Origin: Bacteroidota bacterium
Lineage (GTDB): Bacteria; Bacteroidota; Bacteroidia; 2-12-FULL-35-15
Assembly (NCBI GenBank): GCA_021323165.1
Contig: JAJTCJ010000017.1
Location: 1 to 64,000 of the forward strand
Length of the DNA: 64,000 bases
Direction: 5' to 3'
In this document: in pieces, positions 52,299-61,671 of the stretch
Position numbering within the stretch: position 1 is the first letter of the stretch
Layout: every line of letters starts with the position of its first letter
The notes under the pieces: model-generated
What the model was told of the DNA's origin: nothing
The model's input: only the letters and a program-made list of their open reading frames with translations
The model's database searches: none
Made by a program: the position numbers and the translations under genes

Positions 52299-53948
52299 AT
52301 GAAAAAAAGCTACTTTGTTTTTATAATCAGTTTTGTATACTGTAACTGTTTTGCCCAGGATTTTCTATGGTCAAAAGTCGAAGGAAAATATGCTTACGAT
52401 TACGGTTATGGTATCGCTACAGACAATTCAGGGAACGTTTATGTGACCGGTAAGTATGAAGAGCTTGCAGATTTTAGCGGAACCATCTTACCAAATCAGG
52501 GTAACCATGATATTTACCTTGCTCAATATTCCCCTTCTGGAAATTTAAACTGGATAAGGACCGGTGGAAGTTATACCGGTGACTATGCCCGTATTCTTGC
52601 CTGCGATAAAACAAGTCATGTATATATAGCAGGGGAAATAGAAGGAGTTAATTCTACCATAGTATTTCCGGGCTCTTCCATAACAATTACCGGACATGGT
52701 GAAAATGATGTGTTTGTCGCTTCGTACGATCTTAATGGAAATTTATTATGGGCCAGAAGTGAAGGTGGAATTTATAATGAAAAAGCTTTGGGTGTTGCCT
52801 ATGATATGTTGGGAAATGTAATAATATGTGGATTTTTCAATGACACAACCAACTTTGGAGGAACTACATATGTAGGAAATGGAGGCAAAGATCTTTTTGT
52901 TGCGAAATATGATTCTAATGGAAATCTTTTGTGGATGAAACACGCTGGAGGTCCTGGGGAAGAAGAGGCAAAATCTGTAGTATGTGATGATGATGGAAAT
53001 ATTTACATCTGCGGCAAATATTCAGATGGAGTAATTTTCGGAGATGATGATTATTCAACAGCAGTAACTCAATACGGACAATTCTTTAATGGATATGTCG
53101 CAAAATACTCATCTGATGGGACCTTTCTATGGATGAAAAATATAGATGGTGATTATGACGATATTGCTTGGTCAATAACAAAGGATAACAATCATAGAAT
53201 TTATGTAACCGGGGAGTTCAGCGGTGCGGTATTCGATTCTCTTACATTATATACCTATGGGAAAGCTGATGTATTTGTTGCATGTTATGATGAAGAAGGC
53301 GTTATTCAGTGGGCGGTGCACGGAGGAGAATTACTTGCTGACAGAGCAAGAGGCATTGGTACTGATGGAGACAAGATTTTCATTACCGGTCAGTTTGCCG
53401 GAACTGCCGTGTTTGGTGATCATACAATTTCTGCAATTGACAGTTCAGATATTTTTGTGGCCGGACTCGACAATACAGGTCAATTCCTATGGGCAAGATC
53501 TGTTGGTGGAATAGCTGACTCTTATGAGCCTGATGGTTATGAATCCGGAATTGCAGTGTGCGGTGACACATCCGGGGTAGTATATTTCACAGGAGCGTTA
53601 TTAAATGGCGGTGTCTTCGGAAATACAAGTCACTACGGATATACAAGAACGGATGTTTTTATATCAAAATTATCTACTGTTGTTGGCCTTGACGAGAGAG
53701 TAAACAATAAGAATCAACTCTTGATCTATCCTAACCCCGGAACCGGAATATTCAAAATCTCCACAAATCAGATCAAAGGACATGACACGGAAGTTAGTGT
53801 ATATAATTACCTGGGAGAACTTGTTAAACCGGCAGATATTACAAACTCTGAAATGCATATCGACCTTTCAGATCAGCCAAAAGGAATTTACTTTGTTCAT
53901 GTTAATTCAGGGAATAATTCATTCATTGAAAAGATCATCCTGAATTAA
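52299..53948 (+). CDS. Secreted SBBP-repeat propeller protein with T9SS sorting domain
   Basis: A 549-aa protein with a signal peptide (about 1-20, ending CFAQ). Residues 22-465 are repeats of the SBBP type: DNSGNVYVTGKYE, NLNWIRTGGSYTGD, DNNHRIYVTGEFSG and similar, each with an Asp/Asn loop and a Trp near the strand end, giving eight to nine blades. Residues about 475-549 are a type A T9SS sorting domain (IYPNPGTGIFKIS...GIYFVHVNSG). It should be exported to the surface or medium. The repeats show no enzyme motif. Confidence 0.88.
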   Translation: MKKSYFVFIISFVYCNCFAQDFLWSKVEGKYAYDYGYGIATDNSGNVYVTGKYEELADFSGTILPNQGNHDIYLAQYSPSGNLNWIRTGGSYTGDYARILACDKTSHVYIAGEIEGVNSTIVFPGSSITITGHGENDVFVASYDLNGNLLWARSEGGIYNEKALGVAYDMLGNVIICGFFNDTTNFGGTTYVGNGGKDLFVAKYDSNGNLLWMKHAGGPGEEEAKSVVCDDDGNIYICGKYSDGVIFGDDDYSTAVTQYGQFFNGYVAKYSSDGTFLWMKNIDGDYDDIAWSITKDNNHRIYVTGEFSGAVFDSLTLYTYGKADVFVACYDEEGVIQWAVHGGELLADRARGIGTDGDKIFITGQFAGTAVFGDHTISAIDSSDIFVAGLDNTGQFLWARSVGGIADSYEPDGYESGIAVCGDTSGVVYFTGALLNGGVFGNTSHYGYTRTDVFISKLSTVVGLDERVNNKNQLLIYPNPGTGIFKISTNQIKGHDTEVSVYNYLGELVKPADITNSEMHIDLSDQPKGIYFVHVNSGNNSFIEKIILN

Positions 53949-53951
53949 AAT

Positions 53952-53984
53952 AAAAAAGATCCGGCTGAAAACCGGATCTTTTTT
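53952..53984. terminator. Bidirectional terminator
   Basis: AAAAAAGATCCGG (53952-53964) and CCGGATCTTTTTT (53972-53984) are perfect 13-base arms with A and T runs, between the convergent SBBP gene and btuB. Confidence 0.88.
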
Positions 53985-53987
53985 TGT

Positions 53988-56192
53988 TTAAAGTGAATAT
54001 CTCACATTTAAATAAAAACTTCTTCCCCTGGTTCTGAATCCGTTGATCTCAGAGTATTTCTCATCAAGCACATTTGCAACTCTGAGGCCTGCGCTTAAAC
54101 CTTTCCAGATCTTAACATTTGCAGACAGATCAAGAAGTGTATATTGTTTTACATTTACAGTTCCCAATGCACCATATGGTCCCAGAGCCGGATCATAAAC
54201 AACATCACCGCGTCCTCCGACATAACGAACATCTGCTCTAAGCATGAGTATAGTTATTGGGCGATATGTTAAAGAAATGTTAGCTGTGTTCGGCCTGCGT
54301 GATAATCCTAAAACCTCTATATCCTTATCATTGATGAAAGAACCATTGCTGTATATCTGAACATGGTTTCCTCCTGTCTGAGCCGTATCAATATTTTCTT
54401 TAGTATATTTTAATTTACCGCTTGTTAAACTTAGGTTTGCCGATACCGTAATCTTTCCAGAGATCTTACTGCTGATCCCCAACTCCACTCCTTCAGTGGT
54501 CATGGAAGCAGCATTAATATATGTATCACCGCGGTAATCATCTCTTCCCCAGTTTTGTCCTAATGTATCCGTTCCAATATTTTTATCCCAGAGATAAACA
54601 TATTCAATTACATTTTCAACAACTGTTTTATAATATGCGGCAGAAAGCTCAATATTATTTATTCTTTGTTTAAATCCCACTTCAAATGTTTTAGAAGTTT
54701 CCGGGTTCAGTTTTTTATTCCCTCTGTTCAAACCTGTTGAAGGTTGTCCATCCCATGGCTTATATGCAGTAGGATCATACAACTGATAAAGAGAAGGAGC
54801 ATTATAACCCGTGGAATAAGTCATGTAAAGCAACGCTGTTTCTGTGATCTTAAAAGACGGATTAATCTCGTATGTTATATTACTTCCAAATATACTGTGA
54901 TCACTGTATCTCAACCCTCCGGATAAATTCAGCCAATTATATTTATCATTGATCAACTCCCCTCCGATATCAGCATGCATAAATATGCTTCCTGTAGTAG
55001 ATTTCGGATCAACAGAATCAACGGATGTTTTTATTTCTTCGTAACCAGCCGGAAAACTCCACATATTGTAATAATAAAGGCTTGTATTTATTCTCATTGA
55101 TTCAGAATACACACCACCGCCAACAACAGCACTCAGACCTTTGATCTTGTAATTGGCCTGGAGCTCTTCGCTTTCTAATTTCCCTTTGTAAGTATTCTTG
55201 ACATATTGTCTGTCATTATCCCCATTGCTATTGATACGGGATGAATCATCTATCGCGATCCTTTTCATATCCGACATCCCGCCAATATATGAAACGCTTA
55301 ATTTCTCATTCACTTTATATGATGCACCAAAAGTGAACAGATTTCTTTTAAAGTCTAATGTATAATTATCATCATCACGATAAGCCCCTTTATCTATTTC
55401 GGTGAATTGATTCGTTTGTTTGAATGAAGCATATACATCAATTTTTTTATTATTAAAACCTGCTTTAACAAGCCAGTCAAGCTTATCAAAATCATCGCTC
55501 ATATCGGAATGTTTATAGGCTGTAGTGCTTTTGACAGTATCTTCTGTCGCATTCATGCCTTGAACATTGGTATTATAAAGCTCAGCAGAAACATACAGTC
55601 CGTTCTTTAAAGCATAATTCAGATATACATTTTCTGAGATCTCTGAAGTATTGTTACCGAAAGTACCTCCCAAAATAGATACATCTGCTGAAAGACCCGC
55701 CTTCTCAGACTTTTTAGTAATGATATTTATCACTCCCCCGATAGCTGCTGACCCATATAAAGTGCTGTGGGAACCTCTTACAATTTCAATTTTCGAAATA
55801 TTAGCAAGAGATAGTTCTGAAACATCAATCGCATTATTAATTGCGGAAGGATCGGTGATACGCACACCGTCAATTAAAATAACAGTTTGATTACTGTTGG
55901 CCCCACGTGTAAATATACTGGAGGTTAGACCCGGATTCTGACCTGCTCCAACAGCATACATTCCTTCCTGCACTGTTAGTAATTCGGCAACAGACGTTGC
56001 ACCGGATCTTTTAATCTCTTCAGAAGTGATTACACTAATACTTCTGCCAACATCATTGGGATCTTGTTCACTTCGTGTTGCTGTAATAACAACTTCCTTT
56101 AATTCTTTTTTCTTTAATGAATCCTGAGCGGATACACTCATTGATAAACACAGAAAGGTGCTTACCGCAATAAAACATTTTTCCTTTTTCAT
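53988..56192 (-). CDS. btuB: TonB-dependent cobalamin receptor BtuB
   Basis: A 734-aa TonB-dependent receptor with a signal peptide (about 1-22), a TonB-box region ELKEVVITATRSEQD (about 30-43), and the plug (about 45-165: ISVITSEEIKRSGATSVAELL, TRGANSNQTVILIDGVRI, SKIEIVRGSHSTLYGSAAIGGVINI). The barrel ends in RGRSFYLNVRYSL with the aromatic C-terminal signature. The best evidence for the ligand is the cobalamin riboswitch directly upstream at 56309-56478. In Escherichia coli BtuB imports vitamin B12, and B12 represses its expression through such an element. It is convergent with the SBBP gene. Confidence 0.92.
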   Translation of the reverse strand: MKKEKCFIAVSTFLCLSMSVSAQDSLKKKELKEVVITATRSEQDPNDVGRSISVITSEEIKRSGATSVAELLTVQEGMYAVGAGQNPGLTSSIFTRGANSNQTVILIDGVRITDPSAINNAIDVSELSLANISKIEIVRGSHSTLYGSAAIGGVINIITKKSEKAGLSADVSILGGTFGNNTSEISENVYLNYALKNGLYVSAELYNTNVQGMNATEDTVKSTTAYKHSDMSDDFDKLDWLVKAGFNNKKIDVYASFKQTNQFTEIDKGAYRDDDNYTLDFKRNLFTFGASYKVNEKLSVSYIGGMSDMKRIAIDDSSRINSNGDNDRQYVKNTYKGKLESEELQANYKIKGLSAVVGGGVYSESMRINTSLYYYNMWSFPAGYEEIKTSVDSVDPKSTTGSIFMHADIGGELINDKYNWLNLSGGLRYSDHSIFGSNITYEINPSFKITETALLYMTYSTGYNAPSLYQLYDPTAYKPWDGQPSTGLNRGNKKLNPETSKTFEVGFKQRINNIELSAAYYKTVVENVIEYVYLWDKNIGTDTLGQNWGRDDYRGDTYINAASMTTEGVELGISSKISGKITVSANLSLTSGKLKYTKENIDTAQTGGNHVQIYSNGSFINDKDIEVLGLSRRPNTANISLTYRPITILMLRADVRYVGGRGDVVYDPALGPYGALGTVNVKQYTLLDLSANVKIWKGLSAGLRVANVLDEKYSEINGFRTRGRSFYLNVRYSL

Positions 56193-56308
56193 TTTTTTTG
56201 AATGATTTAAATAGTAAATAAAAAGGAATAAAAAGTGAACGGATTAGATTGTTCTGAGGATCTTTTTCCATTCTTAGCTCTTTACCCGAAAGCATTGAAT
56301 TATTGCAA

Positions 56309-56478
56309 AATGGCAGGTCTCCTGACTTACTCTTGTGCGCCTTCCCATAACGCATGTGCGGTACAGTGGCTTTTGGGGAACACTTTTCTGAATGATACAG
56401 AATGAGCTTACAGTTGCGGGAACAGTCCTTGAATTTAACAAGGTTCCCTTTTAACCCTTCCACTGATGGAAAGGACCA
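56309..56478 (-). ncRNA. Cobalamin (adenosylcobalamin) riboswitch upstream of btuB
   Basis: Read on the minus strand the element shows TTAAAAGGGAACCTTG, the B12-box core TTCCCGCAACTGTAAGC, AGCCACTGTACCGC, and the closing GTAAGTCAGGAGACCTGCC. These match the conserved segments of the cobalamin riboswitch. It ends about 117 bases before the btuB ATG, leaving room for an expression platform around the start codon. A minus-strand reading frame at 56068-56463 overlaps it and is not a gene. Confidence 0.95.
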
Positions 56479-56489
56479 AAATTGCGCGG

Positions 56490-56497
56490 CAAAGATA
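56490..56497 (-). promoter_or_regulatory. Bacteroidota -7 box for the riboswitch-btuB transcript
   Basis: Minus-strand TATCTTTG, a full match to TAnnTTTG. Transcription would start just before the riboswitch. Confidence 0.6.
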
Positions 56498-56570
56498 GAA
56501 AAATATTGAAGTAAATATCTTAATTTTTAAATTGCTATTTTTAAACGGTAATATCTATTCACCATATTTT

Positions 56571-57809
56571 ATGACTAAACAAACCACTCATTCGGTTTTC
56601 AATATAATTGTAATTGTAGCTGCCCTGGGCTATTTTGTTGACATATACGATCTCCTTTTATTTAGTGTGGAGAGAATTGACAGCCTTAAAGAAATTCTGG
56701 GTGCTTCCGCAACTACTGATCAGCTTCAAAGTGTCGGAAAACAATTGCTCAACTGGCAGATGGGCGGAATGTTGGTAGGTGGTATATTCTGGGGGATTTT
56801 AGGAGATAAGAAAGGGCGCCTTTCAGTTTTGTTTGGTTCTATTTTGTTGTATTCACTTGCAAATATCGCGAATGGCTTTGTCCAATCGGTTCCTCAGTAT
56901 GCAATTCTAAGATTTATTTCCGGTTTCGGCCTGGCAGGTGAACTTGGTGCAGGAATTACCCTGGTAAGTGAAACTATGAGCAAAGAAAGACGTGGGATCG
57001 GAACAATGATAGTTGCCACGATAGGTGTATTTGGTGCTGTGGTAGCTGGTTTCATGGGCACTGTTATCGAGAACTGGAGATATTCCTTTTTTATAGGTGG
57101 CGGAATGGGGTTGTTGTTATTGATCATGCGAATAGGTGTTTTTGAATCAGGGATGTTTGAACAAACCCGACAAACAAATGTAAGCCGCGGAAATCTTTTA
57201 AGTTTATTCTCATCGCGAAAAAAAGCTTTTAAATATCTTAGTATAATAATGGTTGCAATCCCAGTATGGTATGTAATGGGGGTTCTTATAACTTTTGCTC
57301 CTGAAATGATGGAGCGTCTTGGAGTTACAGCCTTTAAACCGAATCCCGGGAAGTGTGTGATGTTTGCATATCTGGGAATAACCATTGGTGATTTCGCAAG
57401 TGGAATGCTGAGTCACTTTCTTAAAAGCAGAAAAAAAGCACTTGCTACATTTATGTGTCTGACTCTCATAGCTATCCTCATGTACTTCACAATAGCCAAG
57501 GAATCTGAAACAATGTTCTACACCGTGGTTACTTTCACAGGATTTGCGACCGGATATTGGGCTGTGTTCATGAGCACAGCATCAGAATTATTCGGAACGA
57601 ATATCCGATCTACAGTTACCACCACTTCACCCAACTTTGTAAGAGGATCACTTATTTTTGTTACTATGCTTATAGATCTGGCAACAATTTTTACTGGTAA
57701 GGTTGAAGCCGTCATCTTTGTTGGTGGATTTATTTTCCTTTTGGCTTTTTTAGCCCTTAGGAATCTTGAAGAAACATTTGGAAAGGAATTAAACTATATA
57801 GAAGAATGA
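56571..57809 (+). CDS. MFS transporter (metabolite:H+ symporter-like)
   Basis: A 412-aa protein with 12 membrane segments. It carries the signature between helices 2 and 3 (GILGDKKGRLSVLFGS, the G-D-x-x-G-R loop) and PAIGLAGELGAGITLVSE with the following ETMSKERRG, typical of the metabolite:H+/sugar porter branch. ATG 56571 is preferred; the TTG at 56532 would add 13 residues with no support. The gene is divergent from btuB, so it shares the B12-regulated intergenic region but not the riboswitch. The substrate is unknown. Its last four bases overlap the CoA-binding gene (ATGA). Confidence 0.9.
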   Translation: MTKQTTHSVFNIIVIVAALGYFVDIYDLLLFSVERIDSLKEILGASATTDQLQSVGKQLLNWQMGGMLVGGIFWGILGDKKGRLSVLFGSILLYSLANIANGFVQSVPQYAILRFISGFGLAGELGAGITLVSETMSKERRGIGTMIVATIGVFGAVVAGFMGTVIENWRYSFFIGGGMGLLLLIMRIGVFESGMFEQTRQTNVSRGNLLSLFSSRKKAFKYLSIIMVAIPVWYVMGVLITFAPEMMERLGVTAFKPNPGKCVMFAYLGITIGDFASGMLSHFLKSRKKALATFMCLTLIAILMYFTIAKESETMFYTVVTFTGFATGYWAVFMSTASELFGTNIRSTVTTTSPNFVRGSLIFVTMLIDLATIFTGKVEAVIFVGGFIFLLAFLALRNLEETFGKELNYIEE

Positions 57810-58174
57810 GCAAAAAAACTGTCGTTATAGGAGCATCAGAAAATCCGGAACGTTATGCATATAGAGCTACTGTTTCATTAGATAGATATAATCATCCGGT
57901 AGTTCCGGTGGGTCTAAAAGAAGGTCACATCCAGGATATAAAGATTCTTAGTGTGAAAGACAAACCGGCTATCGAAGGTGTTGATACAGTTACTATGTAT
58001 GTGGGACCATTGCATCAGCCTTCGTGGTATGATTATATCCTTTCATTGAAACCTTCACGTGTGATCTTTAATCCGGGAACAGAGAACGAAGAATTCTATA
58101 AAATGCTTAAAGAAAAGAATATTGAACATATTGAAGCTTGTACATTAGTAATGCTTTCGGTCGGTAATTATTAA
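57806..58174 (+). CDS. CoA-binding domain protein
   Basis: A 122-aa Rossmann-like protein of the CoA-binding (YccU-like) family. It has KKTVVIGASENPERYAYRA, VVPVGLKEGHIQDIK, VDTVTMYVGP and RVIFNPGTENEEFY. Members bind CoA and other nucleotides, but their cellular role is not settled. Its ATG overlaps the stop of the MFS transporter (ATGA), so the two are made together, suggesting that the transported compound is metabolised via CoA. That is inference. Confidence 0.85.
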   Translation: MSKKTVVIGASENPERYAYRATVSLDRYNHPVVPVGLKEGHIQDIKILSVKDKPAIEGVDTVTMYVGPLHQPSWYDYILSLKPSRVIFNPGTENEEFYKMLKEKNIEHIEACTLVMLSVGNY

Positions 58175-58179
58175 AAGAA

Positions 58180-58203
58180 AACCTCTCCTGTTAAGGAGAG
58201 GTT
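58180..58203 (+). terminator. Hairpin downstream of the CoA-binding gene
   Basis: AACCTCTCCT (58180-58189) and AGGAGAGGTT (58194-58203) are perfect 10-base arms around GTTA. No long T run follows, so termination is likely but not certain. Confidence 0.6.
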
Positions 58204-58266
58204 CTCATCACAACTGGTGATTTTACACCATCGCGGTTCCCGCAACTAAAACAAACAAACCAACTT

Positions 58267-58473
58267 TTAATATTCTCTTTCTGAAGTCGCGTAAGAATAA
58301 CTTTGTCCTACCGAGCTTCGTGTTTTGTGATCATTTAATTTGTTCGTTGATGTTTTATCAGTTTTACCTTCTACAACTTTAGAAACCATATTTTTTAAAC
58401 CTGAAAAACCACCTCTTGCGTATATAGCGCTTGAAACTAGTCCAAGTACAGCTACTAATAATAACTTTTTCAT
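58267..58473 (-). CDS. Small secreted protein of unknown function
   Basis: A 68-aa protein: signal peptide (about 1-19, ending IYARG), then a basic, Ser/Thr/Lys-rich tail (SKVVEGKTDKTSTNKLNDHKTRSS) without Cys or a domain. It follows the similarly small gene at 58523, so the two may be related or transcribed together. I recognise no family. Confidence 0.5.
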   Translation of the reverse strand: MKKLLLVAVLGLVSSAIYARGGFSGLKNMVSKVVEGKTDKTSTNKLNDHKTRSSVGQSYSYATSEREY

Positions 58474-58522
58474 AATCTTCCGTTTTATTGTTTCTTATAA
58501 AACGTCAAACAACAAACAAAAA

Positions 58523-58702
58523 TTATTTTGAAACTGCAATTGCAGCTTTTAGCGGTTTCTTTATAACGGCCTTCTTTACCATTTTTTTGTCCCGGACAAT
58601 TTTAGTTTTTGAAATTTTTGGCTCCTGAGGATAATAATTTGCCGCATCCACTGCTGTTGTAGTTATAGAAGTAAGAGCGAGCATTAAAATTAATCTTTTC
58701 AT
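58523..58702 (-). CDS. Small secreted basic protein of unknown function
   Basis: A 59-aa protein starting at ATG 58702 with a signal peptide (about 1-19, ending AVDAAN) and a Lys-rich mature part (KISKTKIVRDKKMVKKAVIKK). An upstream start at 58750 would add an unlikely segment. Such short basic secreted peptides often go unannotated. Function unknown. Confidence 0.45.
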   Translation of the reverse strand: MKRLILMLALTSITTTAVDAANYYPQEPKISKTKIVRDKKMVKKAVIKKPLKAAIAVSK

Positions 58703-58776
58703 CTTTTCGGATTTAAAATTACAGACGGCATTCAGCAATTGGAATGCCAAATAACTTATTGAATTGCCAATAGATG

Positions 58777-59964
58777 TTAATTTATCTCGGAAAGGCTGGA
58801 TAGAATTATGTCGCAGGAAGTTCTTATTTCTTCATGTGAAATTGTTAATGGTGGAGCTATTCTCATTGAATGAGAATTAAAAAGGAACCAGTCTGTTAAA
58901 CAACCATTCTTTATACACTTATCAATGATCATTTTATTTTGTTCATAATTCTCAAATTCAACCGCTAGCAAAAGTCCTTTCCCATTTATTGATCTGATCA
59001 AAGGATGAATTAAAAGTGATCTGAATAACAATTCCTTTTCATGAACAGAATCAACAAGCTTTTCATCCAGCAAAACATTCAATGTTGCAAGGCTAGCTGC
59101 ACAGCTTACTGGATGACCTCCAAAAGTTGTAATGTGACCTAACACCGGATTATTGGTAAGTACATTCATTATTTTTTGTGAAGAAATAAATACCCCAATA
59201 GGCATACCTCCGCCAAGTCCTTTAGCAAGACATAAAATATCCGGAGTGAAATCATATTGCTCAAACGCAAACATTGACCCTGTACGTCCAAATCCGCACT
59301 GGATCTCATCAGCAACCAACAGGGCTCCTACCCGATCACATTGTTCACGCAATTTTTTAAGAAAATTATTTTGCGGGATAACAGCGCCTGCTTCTCCCTG
59401 AATAGGTTCAACAATTACACAGGCTGTTTTTTCAGTGATGTATTTCAGATCTTCTTCCGAATTAAATCTGATTGATCTTGTATCCGGTAAAAGCGGGCGG
59501 AATGCATTTTTAAATTCCTCGCTTCCCATAATACTCAGGCTTCCCTGGGAACTTCCGTGATATGCATGTTTAAAGGAAATAATCTCCGTTCTTCCTGTGG
59601 CTCGTTTGGCAAGTTTCATAGCCCCTTCAATTGCTTCAGTTCCTGAATTAACGAAATAAACAGAAGTTAAATTATCAGGAAGTATCGCAGCTAATGCTTT
59701 GGCTAATCGGGTTTGCGAAGTTTGTATAAACTCACCATAAACCATCAGGTGCATATATTTATCAAGTTGATCCTTAATTGCAGTCACAACCTTAGGATGT
59801 CGATGCCCCACATTGCTCACAGAAATTCCTGATATAAGATCAATGTATTTTTTACCGTCAGCATCAAACAGATGAACTCCTTCCGCTTTTACAATTTCAA
59901 GTGCAAGAGGAGAATCACTTGTTTGTGCAACGTGATTAAAAAAGATCTGACGATTGGTAAGCAT
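58777..59964 (-). CDS. Class III aminotransferase (acetylornithine/4-aminobutyrate family)
   Basis: A 395-aa PLP enzyme of the class III aminotransferases. It has VNSGTEAIEGAMKLAKRATG, HAYHGSSQGSLS, VIVEPIQGEAGAVIP and LLVADEIQCGFGRTGSMFAFEQ, with the PLP lysine in CLAKGLGGGMPIGVF. The Bacteroidota members of this group are annotated as aspartate aminotransferase family or acetylornithine-like transaminases; substrate choice cannot be read from sequence. The start ATG at 59964 is divergent from the acyltransferase, and the gene stands alone. Gene length and motifs are normal. Confidence 0.92.
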   Translation of the reverse strand: MLTNRQIFFNHVAQTSDSPLALEIVKAEGVHLFDADGKKYIDLISGISVSNVGHRHPKVVTAIKDQLDKYMHLMVYGEFIQTSQTRLAKALAAILPDNLTSVYFVNSGTEAIEGAMKLAKRATGRTEIISFKHAYHGSSQGSLSIMGSEEFKNAFRPLLPDTRSIRFNSEEDLKYITEKTACVIVEPIQGEAGAVIPQNNFLKKLREQCDRVGALLVADEIQCGFGRTGSMFAFEQYDFTPDILCLAKGLGGGMPIGVFISSQKIMNVLTNNPVLGHITTFGGHPVSCAASLATLNVLLDEKLVDSVHEKELLFRSLLIHPLIRSINGKGLLLAVEFENYEQNKMIIDKCIKNGCLTDWFLFNSHSMRIAPPLTISHEEIRTSCDIILSSLSEIN

Positions 59965-60014
59965 TGCGCAAAGTTATGTTTTTTAGGTATCAAAAAAAAT
60001 TCGTTAATTGCAGT

Positions 60015-61382
60015 ATGCTTTATGGAATATTGAAACTATTAATGAAAGGAACTACACAGGTTTTCTTTCGAAGCATTACCATAAAAAATAAAGATACTGT
60101 TCCTGCAGAAGGTCCGGTAATTTTTCTTGCAAATCACCCCAGCACCTTTATGGATCCTATTGTGATCGCAAGCGTCCTGAACCGGGAAGTATTTTTTCTT
60201 GGCAAAGGAGAACTCTTTAAAAACGGTTTGGCAAAATGGCTTCTTCCAAAACTCAATATGATCCCGGTTTACAGAAAACAGGATGATCCAACCCAGATGA
60301 ACAAGAATGCAGAAACTTTCAATAAATGCTTTGAACATCTCGAAAATGGAGGTGCAATCCTTATTTTTCCAGAAGGCATAAGCATTACCGAACGAAAGCT
60401 TAAGCCAATAAAGACAGGTGCTGCGCGAATTGCACTTGGGGCTGAATCAAGAAATAATTTTTCTCTCGGAGTTAAGATCGTCAATATCGGTTTGAATTAT
60501 GCTGATCCGCATAAGTTCAGTCGTGACCTTTTCATTAATATACAAGATCCTTTCAGAGTAGCGGATTATAAAGAACAATTTGTGCAGGACGAGTTTGCTG
60601 CTGCCGAAAAACTAACGGAAGAGATTCGCATGCAATTGGAAGGCGTTGTCATTTCCATTCAGGATTCAAAAACAGAAGAGCTTGTTAAAGATATTGAGAC
60701 ACTTTATAAATATGACCTGAAAAAAGCCAGAGGAGTATCTGGCAAAGATAGCGAAACGGAATTTTCGATAACTCAGAATATAATAAAAGCTGTTGATTAT
60801 TTTTCTGAATCGGATCCGGAGTTCGTAAAAAACATGAGAACAAGGATCAGAAATTACATTGAGAGTCTCAAAGAATTAAATATTCATGATGAGGATATCA
60901 GCCGTAACAGATCAAACCCAAGTTTTATAGGAACCAATATCCGCTCACTGTTATTTCTGATCCTTGGCCTGCCTGTTTATCTTTATGGACTCATTAACAA
61001 CTTTCTACCATTCGAAATTCCGGGATTGTTAGCTGGAAGAATAGCACAGAAAGATTTTCGCGGGGCAATCGGAATGGTACTTGGAATGTTTACCTTCATT
61101 ATCTTTTATAGTGTTCAGATAGCGCTTGTACATCATTACTTTAACCAAACTATAATAACCATTTCATATGCTTTAAGTCTTCCCTTAAGCGGGTTCTTTA
61201 CTTACTATTATTGGCACACGTTTGATAAAATAAAAGCAAAATGGCTTCTTATTTCTTTGTTCTTCACGCGCAGCACCGCAATCGCGACAAGGATCGCAGA
61301 AAGAGAAAGTATTATAGCAGAATTCAATAAAAGAAGAGAGGAATTTTTAAAGAAATTTCCAGACGCAATTGCAACGAATTGA
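60015..61382 (+). CDS. PlsC-type acyltransferase with C-terminal membrane region
   Basis: A 455-aa protein with an N-terminal acyltransferase domain (about 10-220) showing the PlsC motifs NHPSTFMDP (HX4D), the FPEG motif (AILIFPEGIS) and PVYRKQ. It transfers an acyl group to lysophosphatidic acid or a related lipid in the inner membrane. The C-terminal part (about 315-420) has three to four membrane helices. I chose ATG 60015 (MLYGILKLLMKG) because its reading looks like the normal start of this family; the TTG at 59964 and ATG at 59976 are less likely. Confidence 0.88.
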   Translation: MLYGILKLLMKGTTQVFFRSITIKNKDTVPAEGPVIFLANHPSTFMDPIVIASVLNREVFFLGKGELFKNGLAKWLLPKLNMIPVYRKQDDPTQMNKNAETFNKCFEHLENGGAILIFPEGISITERKLKPIKTGAARIALGAESRNNFSLGVKIVNIGLNYADPHKFSRDLFINIQDPFRVADYKEQFVQDEFAAAEKLTEEIRMQLEGVVISIQDSKTEELVKDIETLYKYDLKKARGVSGKDSETEFSITQNIIKAVDYFSESDPEFVKNMRTRIRNYIESLKELNIHDEDISRNRSNPSFIGTNIRSLLFLILGLPVYLYGLINNFLPFEIPGLLAGRIAQKDFRGAIGMVLGMFTFIIFYSVQIALVHHYFNQTIITISYALSLPLSGFFTYYYWHTFDKIKAKWLLISLFFTRSTAIATRIAERESIIAEFNKRREEFLKKFPDAIATN

Positions 61383-61437
61383 ATACAATAATGATTAGAA
61401 AATAAAATACTTATTTAAACTTTTTGAAGGCAAAAAG

Positions 61438-61641
61438 TTACAAAAACCTTTTCTTTTCATTAGGGGATTTCTTCTTTCGCTTTGCTACAGAAGAACCGCG
61501 GTTAAATTGATTGCAAACACATTCCGCTCCGCAATGTTTATTCTTGCTACAATCATTTCCCGCTATCCCTGAATAAAAAGAAATCTCCACCTTAAGAGTA
61601 CAAACTCCATTTTTAATAATTAAAATTATTAATGATATCAA
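61438..61641 (-). CDS. Possible small Cys-rich protein (doubtful)
   Basis: A 67-codon frame opens at TTG 61641, with an alternative GTG start at about 61590 preceded by an AAG stretch. The shorter reading has four clustered cysteines (CSKNKHCGAECVC) and a Lys-rich end. No family is known to me, and the low-complexity neighbourhood makes a chance frame possible. Of the 535-base gap 61383-61917 this and the repeats at 61672-61822 are the only content I see. Confidence 0.25.
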   Translation of the reverse strand: MISLIILIIKNGVCTLKVEISFYSGIAGNDCSKNKHCGAECVCNQFNRGSSVAKRKKKSPNEKKRFL

Positions 61642-61671
61642 AGGTCAAATCCGGAGCAGCGCGCGCGGCCT

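Noticed and set aside
56068-56463. Minus-strand frame of 131 codons upstream of btuB
   Set aside because: It overlaps the cobalamin riboswitch and the start of btuB; no signal peptide or family is visible.
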